Part shown: positions 6,426 through 9,453 of the stretch, in pieces
How positions within the stretch are numbered: position 1 is the first letter of the stretch
Layout: every line of letters starts with the position of its first letter
NCBI GenBank assembly: GCA_040752115.1
Contig: JBFMFB010000054.1
Location: 1 to 9,453, forward strand
DNA from: JBFMFB01 sp040752115
GTDB lineage: Bacteria; Pseudomonadota; Gammaproteobacteria; Burkholderiales; Sulfuricellaceae
Length of the DNA stretch: 9,453 nucleotides
Direction: 5' to 3'
Position numbers and translations under genes: made by a program
The notes under the pieces: generated by a model
Database searches by the model: none
Told to the model about the DNA's origin: nothing
Seen by the model: the letters and a program-made list of their open reading frames with translations, nothing else

Positions 6426-6989
6426 TCAGTCGCCCGGCGACAGCGCCAGCGGCTGGTCGGGAAGCTCCACCAGCTCGTCCAGCGACGGCAGTTCGTGCAG
6501 CGAGCGCAGGTTGAGATCATCGAGAAACTGTTTGGTGGTCGCATACAGCGCCGGCCTGCCGGGCACCTCGCGGTGGCCGACGGCGTCGATCCAACCGCGC
6601 TCCTCCAGGGTCTTGAGGATGTTCGAGGACACCGCCACGCCGCGGATTTCCTCGATGTCGCCGCGCGTCACCGGCTGGCGGTAGGCGATGATCGCCAGCG
6701 TCTCCATCACCGCGCGCGAATATCTGGGCGGCTTTTCCGGATTGAGCCGGTCGAGGTAGCGCTGATACTCCGGCCTGGCGCGAAAACGCCAGCCGCTCGC
6801 CACGCTCGCCAGCTCCACGCCCCGCCCGGCCCAGTCGGCACGAAGCTCCTCCAGCAGCTTGCGCAGCGTCTCGCCGGACAGCTCCTCGTCGAACAAACGG
6901 GCGAGCTGGCCGAGCGACAACGGCTCATTCGCCGTCAGCAGCGCGGTTTCGAGGATGGTTTTGATTTCGGCGAGATTATTGATTGTCAT
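6426..6989 (-). CDS. scpB: Segregation and condensation protein B
   Basis: ScpB is the winged-helix KITE partner of the kleisin ScpA in the SMC-ScpAB condensin complex, which acts on the nucleoid to organise and separate chromosomes. The 187-residue protein shows the two winged-helix domains: LAEIKTILETALLTANEPLS at the start, RYSRAVMETLAIIAYRQPVTRGDIEEIRG in the second domain, then GHREVPGRPALYATTKQFLD.F. These are diagnostic of the family. I start at ATG 6989 because the upstream in-frame TTG (6998) is only one base from the GGGA that would serve as its ribosome site. Length is typical. It lies 77 bp after scpA on the same strand; the gap is almost filled by a CACGAAT repeat, which probably pushed the two genes apart. 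Confidence 0.95.
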   Translation of the reverse strand: MTINNLAEIKTILETALLTANEPLSLGQLARLFDEELSGETLRKLLEELRADWAGRGVELASVASGWRFRARPEYQRYLDRLNPEKPPRYSRAVMETLAIIAYRQPVTRGDIEEIRGVAVSSNILKTLEERGWIDAVGHREVPGRPALYATTKQFLDDLNLRSLHELPSLDELVELPDQPLALSPGD

Positions 6990-7006
6990 GGTTACCAATT
7001 CCCTTC

Positions 7007-7068
7007 AACCACGAATGACACGAATGGGGCACGAATTGTCACGAATAGATTCGAGTGCATTCGTGGTT
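7007..7068. repeat. CACGAAT array with inverted ends in the scpA-scpB gap
   Basis: AACCACGAAT (7007-7016) and ATTCGTGGTT (7059-7068) are perfect 10-bp inverted ends. Between them run further CACGAAT units starting at 7019, 7030 and 7040, spacings of 9, 11 and 10 bases from the first at 7010. The right end overlaps the scpA stop codon: the TAA (7069-7067) is made partly of repeat sequence. Same family as the repeats at 3936-4060. Confidence 0.7.
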
Positions 7069-7861
7069 AATCTCCCGCCTGACTCAGCTTCACGTAAATC
7101 GGCGCGAACGGCTCCGCCTGGCTCACTTCCACCAGGCTCTCCCGCGCCAGTTCGAGCAGGGCGAGGAATGTTACCACCAGTTCAGGCAGGCCGCGATCCG
7201 GGTCGAACAACTGCTCGAACCCGACGAACGCTTCGCCCTGCAGGCGGCGCAGGATCCGGCTCATGTGCTCGCGCACCGAAAGCTCCTCGCGGCTCACCCG
7301 GTGGTGGCGCGTCACCCTGGCGCGCGCCGCGAGCGCAAGCCAGGCGGCGCGCAGATCCTCGATGCCGACTTCGGGCAGGCGCTTCACCGCCGCCTGCTCC
7401 AGCCACACCTGCACCAGGGCGAAATCGCGCCCCGCGAGCGGCAGCGCGTCGAGCTTCTGGGCGCCGAGCTTCATGCGCTCGTATTCCATCAGGCGCCGCA
7501 CCAGCTCGGCGCGCGGATCGGCTTCCTCCTCGGCGGCTTCCGGGCTGCGCGGCAGCAGCATGCGCGATTTGATCTCGATCAGCAGCGCCGCCATCAGCAG
7601 GTATTCCGCCGCCAGCTCCAACTGCCTCACCCGCATCGCCTCGACATATTCCATGTACTGGCGCGTCACCTCCGCCATCGGAATGTTGAGCACGTCCAGA
7701 TTCTGCCGGCGGATGAGGTAAAGCAGCAGATCGAGCGGCCCCGCGAAGGTTTCGAGAAACACCTCCAGCGCATCCGGCGGAATGTACAGATCCTTCGGCA
7801 GCTCGGCCAGCGGCTCGCCGCAGATACGGGCGATGGCGGGGGAATCAAGAAGCTCGGTCAT
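7067..7861 (-). CDS. scpA: Segregation and condensation protein A
   Basis: ScpA is the kleisin that bridges the two SMC heads and binds an ScpB dimer in bacterial condensin. The 264 residues contain the kleisin N-terminal signature FAGPLDLLLYLIRRQNLDVLNIPMAE (about 39-64), then the helix ELAAEYLLMAALLIEIKSRMLLP (about 81-103). An acidic/charged middle and a C-terminal winged helix for the SMC head follow (VVTFLALLELARESLVEVSQ). The start MTELLDSPAIARICGEPLAELPK matches betaproteobacterial ScpA proteins. It heads the scpA-scpB-rluB series. The gene upstream, only 40 bp away, is the antitoxin brnA, with no clear promoter in the gap, so scpA may be read from the toxin-antitoxin promoter. Its stop codon touches a dispersed repeat. 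Confidence 0.95.
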   Translation of the reverse strand: MTELLDSPAIARICGEPLAELPKDLYIPPDALEVFLETFAGPLDLLLYLIRRQNLDVLNIPMAEVTRQYMEYVEAMRVRQLELAAEYLLMAALLIEIKSRMLLPRSPEAAEEEADPRAELVRRLMEYERMKLGAQKLDALPLAGRDFALVQVWLEQAAVKRLPEVGIEDLRAAWLALAARARVTRHHRVSREELSVREHMSRILRRLQGEAFVGFEQLFDPDRGLPELVVTFLALLELARESLVEVSQAEPFAPIYVKLSQAGD

Positions 7862-7901
7862 ACTGGTTCAGGCACCGGGGGAATGGCGGGAGGCGGCGAG
7901 G

Positions 7902-8126
7902 TCAGGGCATTGTGTGCCAGGAAATATCAATTTTCCGGTGATGGGCCACGCAATCACGGAGGTATAAATTGATAAGGCTTTGATACGGCACCCCAGCCTC
8001 CTCGGCCATTTTTTTGAAATAGCCAATGACATCCTCGCTCAACCGCATCGTTACCGATTTCTTCAGCTTCGCCGCATAGGGATTTTTGCGGGATTTCAAT
8101 TTCGAAAGGTCATATTCGGTTTTCAT
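7902..8126 (-). CDS. brnA: BrnA-type antitoxin (ribbon-helix-helix)
   Basis: BrnA is the antitoxin of the type II BrnT-BrnA pair: it binds and neutralises the RelE-fold ribonuclease BrnT and, through its ribbon-helix-helix fold, represses its own promoter. The 74 residues show a basic N-terminal part (SKLKSRKNPYAAKLKKS), the strand VTMRLSEDVIGYFKKMAEE typical of the RHH fold (about 25-43), and GVPYQSLINLYLRDC, a hallmark of this family. The last residues HHRKIDISWHTMP are not conserved in what I recall. It follows brnT with GGAG 7 bases before the ATG. The ATGA at its start would overlap the stop of the unshifted brnT frame, the usual coupling in these operons. Confidence 0.85.
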   Translation of the reverse strand: MKTEYDLSKLKSRKNPYAAKLKKSVTMRLSEDVIGYFKKMAEEAGVPYQSLINLYLRDCVAHHRKIDISWHTMP

Positions 8127-8147
8127 GGCTTCACTCCTGAATAAAAT

Positions 8148-8411
8148 TTACCCTCGCCCTTTGTGGCTTTTCTTGCAGAAATGACTACGAATAATGTTCC
8201 CATGCTCGCGTTCACAGTGGCATACGATCAAAAAGCGCGCCCTGTCGCTGATACCAAGCATGAGGAAACGATTCTCTGCCCCAGAGTTTTCTTCATCGAA
8301 GAACTGTACTGCGAATTCGTCATAGAAAACGGACTGAGCTTCCTCAAACGAAACGCCATGCTTCTTCTGATTTGAAGCGGCCTTGGCCGGATCCCATTCA
8401 AACGCAATCAT
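8148..8411 (-). CDS. brnT: BrnT-type toxin with frameshifted C-terminus
   Basis: BrnT is a small RelE-like ribonuclease toxin of type II systems. Residues 1-75 fit the family well: FEWDPAKAASNQKKHGVSFEEAQSVFYD, then LMLGISDRARFLIVCHCEREHGNIIR. After Arg75 the reading frame gives SHFCKKSHKGRG and stops. Skipping one base there (about 8184-8187) restores VISARKATKGEGKFY..., the expected BrnT ending with its ISARKAT motif. The restored frame would end at TGA 8125-8123, overlapping the brnA start (ATGA), for a protein of 95 residues, the usual length. I conclude that one base was inserted, or that the assembly has an error here. As it stands the toxin lacks its conserved C-terminus and is probably inactive. 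There is no Shine-Dalgarno; see the promoter entry. Confidence 0.82.
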   Translation of the reverse strand: MIAFEWDPAKAASNQKKHGVSFEEAQSVFYDEFAVQFFDEENSGAENRFLMLGISDRARFLIVCHCEREHGNIIRSHFCKKSHKGRG

Positions 8412-8445
8412 ACATACATTGTATGTACGATTGCTGGCATGTCAA
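8411..8445 (-). promoter_or_regulatory. brnTA promoter with overlapping operator; predicted leaderless
   Basis: On the minus strand TTGACA (8445-8440) and TACAAT (8423-8418) are spaced by 16 bp, a near-consensus sigma-70 promoter. Only six bases separate the -10 from the ATG of brnT at 8411, so transcription should start at or next to the A of the ATG and give a leaderless mRNA. A perfect 7-bp inverted repeat TACATAC-ATT-GTATGTA (8411-8427) covers the -10 and touches the start codon. This is a natural BrnA/BrnTA autorepression operator. Confidence 0.7.
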
Positions 8446-8467
8446 GTCCAACAGTCCAACCAAAAAG

Positions 8468-8480
8468 GAAATGGGGTCAC
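8468..8480 (+). repeat. Solo GGAAATGGGGTCA half-site
   Basis: This 13-base string matches one arm of the inverted repeat at 8996-9047 (AAATGGGGTC...). It lies in the gap between the HVO_A0114-type gene and the brnT promoter and may be a remnant end of the same small element. The gap (8446-8524) shows nothing else. Confidence 0.3.
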
Positions 8481-8524
8481 AAAAGAAAGGAAATGATGGG
8501 TTCGGCCGCTGGAACGCAGCCACG

Positions 8525-8872
8525 CTATGCGGCTTGCAATAGAAACTCAACTTTTACAGCCTCAAACGGAAAGACAATGCGACCGTCCTCTGTGCGGTCG
8601 AGCACCCCGGCGTTAAGCAGTGCAGTAATGTCGCCATGCACAGCCTTTACGTCGCGCCCAGCGCGGCGGGCGGCTTCGCGAATGGACACTGGCCCCGCAC
8701 CGCAGAGTACCTTGAGAAGTTCCCATCGTTTTTCAGTTAGCACCCGCCAAAGCAGCTCAGGAGTGGCGAAGCTGATACGCGCAGTTTTCTGAGGCTTTCC
8801 TGTTTTCCAGGCGTGCGCAAAATCCGCCATTGCATCGGCGGGTGCTCGTACATCAAGAGTTACGGTTTTCAT
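8525..8872 (-). CDS. HVO_A0114-type winged-helix regulator, likely antitoxin
   Basis: A 115-residue MarR/HTH-like DNA-binding protein of the HVO_A0114 type. Visible hallmarks are ISFATPELLWRVLTEKRWELLK (about 33-54), GPVSIREAARRAGRDVKAVHGDI as the helix-turn-helix (about 60-82), and LLNAGVLDRTEDGRIVFPFEAVKVEF as the wing and tail. In bacteria such proteins are commonly the second gene of a toxin-antitoxin pair with a TumE/DUF6516 protein in front. The ATG at 8872 is chosen over an upstream start because GAGGTGG sits 4 bases before it and the family starts MKT(V/L)TL. Only a short tail of the expected partner is left upstream, so this is an orphan. Whether it still represses anything here is unknown. 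Confidence 0.8.
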   Translation of the reverse strand: MKTVTLDVRAPADAMADFAHAWKTGKPQKTARISFATPELLWRVLTEKRWELLKVLCGAGPVSIREAARRAGRDVKAVHGDITALLNAGVLDRTEDGRIVFPFEAVKVEFLLQAA

Positions 8873-8915
8873 GGTTCCACCTCGCGATGTCATGCTGAAG
8901 GTCGGCAATCACTTT
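8853..8915 (-). pseudogene. C-terminal remnant of a probable TumE/DUF6516 toxin
   Basis: A frame overlapping the start of the regulator gene reads KVIADLQHDIARW and a few more residues to a TGA at 8855-8853. A TAG lies immediately upstream (8918-8916). The phrase (L/V)IADxxxDIxxW resembles the C-terminal end of TumE-family toxins, and the overlap with the antitoxin ATG is the arrangement expected of the intact pair. Everything upstream has been replaced by unrelated sequence (CTACAGTGTCGTTAG on the minus strand), so the toxin is destroyed. Short length makes this a moderate call. Confidence 0.45.
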
Positions 8916-8995
8916 CTAACGACACTGTAGAAAAATCCCATTTTCGCACCCCTCTTTATCCCCTGCCCGATATTTTCAAGCGGGAAATGGCAGGG

Positions 8996-9047
8996 AAATG
9001 GGGTCTCGATTATCTTTCGAAACAGTTAATCGAGTCTGACCCCATTT
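8996..9047. repeat. Inverted repeat AAATGGGGTC ... GACCCCATTT
   Basis: The left arm AAATGGGGTC-TCGATTA (8996-9012) pairs with the right arm TTAATCGA-GTCT-GACCCCATTT (9026-9047). The right arm has four extra bases that the left arm lacks. Such GGGGTCAGACTCGATTAA strings are dispersed in many proteobacterial genomes, often at edges of small mobile elements. An adjacent hairpin, CCCTGCC (8961-8967) with GGCAGGG (8989-8995), sits just to the left. No gene is seen in 8916-9065 apart from these structures. Confidence 0.6.
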
Positions 9048-9065
9048 ATGCGCTGTGGGCTATGA

Positions 9066-9269
9066 GGATGGCCACAGGTTTGGATATTCAGGGCCGATGG
9101 CTGGTACGACGCGTTCACGATCTGGTCGGGCAAACTCACTTCGCAGGAAGTTGGTAACCTTTATATGTATAACTCTCTGGCTGCCCCTTCTGTAGTCCCG
9201 GAGCCGGCTACGATAGCCCTTCTGGCGCTGGGGGCTCTCGGATTCCTAATTCGGCGCAAGCCCGTGTAG
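9066..9269 (+). pseudogene. C-terminal remnant of a LamG-like PEP-CTERM surface protein
   Basis: The frame open from 9066 (after a TGA at 9063) has no proper start. It reads DGWYDAFTIWSGKLTSQEVG and NLYMYN, the usual last strands of a LamG/concanavalin-like domain (compare D..RIWxxxLSxxEVxxLY). It ends with a complete PEP-CTERM sorting tail: VPEP (9195-9206), a hydrophobic helix ATIALLALGALGFLI, and RRKPV before the stop. Such tails are cleaved by exosortase, which implies that the genome has, or had, that system. The N-terminal bulk of the gene is gone. The TAG stop lies inside the GTAG foot of a REP unit. I see the tail directly; the LamG assignment is by resemblance. Confidence 0.65.
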
Positions 9270-9341
9270 GATGCGGTGAGGAACGAACCGCATCGGTCGC
9301 GATTGATGCGGTTCGCCATGCTCACCGCATCCTACATGCTG
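9266..9341. repeat. Second REP-type palindrome pair
   Basis: Two inverted units, 9266-9294 and 9305-9335, share GTAGGATGCGGTGAG at their outer ends and GATGCGGTTCG at their inner ends. Each folds on itself through GATGCGGT/ACCGCATC. They have the same GTAG foot, unit size and head-to-head layout as the pair at 1762-1844, though the stem sequence differs. The outer flank CCTACATGCTG (9331-9341) is identical to 1840-1850. The left foot provides the stop codon of the PEP-CTERM remnant; the right side abuts the transposase fragment. Confidence 0.75.
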
Positions 9342-9453
9342 TGCTTCGACGATAATCTGGTGTTTTTCGTCCACGGCGGCGAGACCAATGTAACCCCGGA
9401 TCACGATTGCGGGGTCCACGATTGCGGGGTCAGTTCTCACATTGCAACATTTT
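9342..9453 (-). pseudogene. DDE transposase fragment (IS1182/IS5-like), cut at both ends
   Basis: The minus-strand frame reads IRGYIGLAAVDEKHQIIVEAQ, which resembles the GY.G.AAVD.KHQ.IV.A segment of DDE (IS4/IS5/IS1182-type) transposases, where the Asp is part of the catalytic core region. The similarity stops where the REP unit begins, near 9341. Upstream, a perfect 15-bp tandem duplication (9402-9431) repeats DPAIV, and the sequence then leaves the window. No start, no remaining catalytic residues and no element ends can be seen. The family call is from memory of a 20-residue match. Confidence 0.45.
9402..9431. repeat. Perfect 15-bp tandem duplication
   Basis: CACGATTGCGGGGTC occurs twice in immediate succession (9402-9416 and 9417-9431). 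Being a multiple of three, it keeps the transposase-fragment frame open and adds five residues. It resembles a replication-slippage duplication. Confidence 0.85.

Noticed and set aside
8813..9157. 114-codon + strand open frame across 8813-9157
   Set aside because: It runs antisense to the regulator gene, through the toxin remnant, an inverted repeat and out of frame over the PEP-CTERM remnant; no coherent protein.
9246..9440. 64-codon minus frame treated as a small gene
   Set aside because: Its first half is a transposase fragment with a tandem duplication and its second half is translation through the REP pair; a composite and not a gene.

Overview
The window looks like chromosomal DNA of a Gram-negative, GC-rich proteobacterium, most probably a betaproteobacterium (Nitrosomonadales or Rhodocyclales type). 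The grounds are the scpA-scpB-rluB gene order, the betaproteobacterial look of the ScpA N-terminus, a PEP-CTERM (exosortase) sorting tail, and several families of short dispersed repeats. The taxonomic call is inference from gene style, not from a marker gene.

Left part (1-3899, + strand): the window opens in the left end of an IS481-family insertion sequence. An AT-rich stretch with several perfect dyads follows. Then come mtnA (methylthioribose-1-phosphate isomerase) and a two-domain class II aldolase/short-chain dehydrogenase. I read this pair as a candidate methylthioadenosine (and 5'-deoxyadenosine) disposal route of the 'DHAP shunt' kind: MtnA makes the ketose phosphate, the aldolase domain would split it into DHAP and an aldehyde, and the fused dehydrogenase would process the aldehyde. 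The fusion gene appears to start at a rare ATT codon behind a strong Shine-Dalgarno, so its reading frame begins 54 bp upstream of the first TTG. A REP-type palindrome pair lies between the two genes.

Middle part (3900-7861, - strand): reading leftward, scpA, scpB (condensin kleisin and partner), rluB (23S rRNA pseudouridine synthase) and an EAL c-di-GMP phosphodiesterase with a degenerate GGDEF-like N-terminus. Three gaps here carry related arrays of a CACGAAT-like heptamer spaced about 10 bp apart. In the convergent gap the array is inverted and nested inside an 11-bp inverted repeat.

Right part (7862-9453, mostly - strand): a mobile and decayed zone. It holds a brnT-brnA toxin-antitoxin pair directly upstream of scpA. 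BrnT carries an apparent one-base insertion that scrambles its C-terminus, and it is served by a promoter/operator predicted to give a leaderless transcript. Next is an orphan HVO_A0114-type antitoxin-like regulator with only the tail of its likely toxin left. Beyond it are a GGGGTC-type inverted repeat, the C-terminal remnant of a LamG/PEP-CTERM surface protein, a second REP pair that supplies that remnant's stop codon, and a fragment of a DDE transposase running off the right edge.
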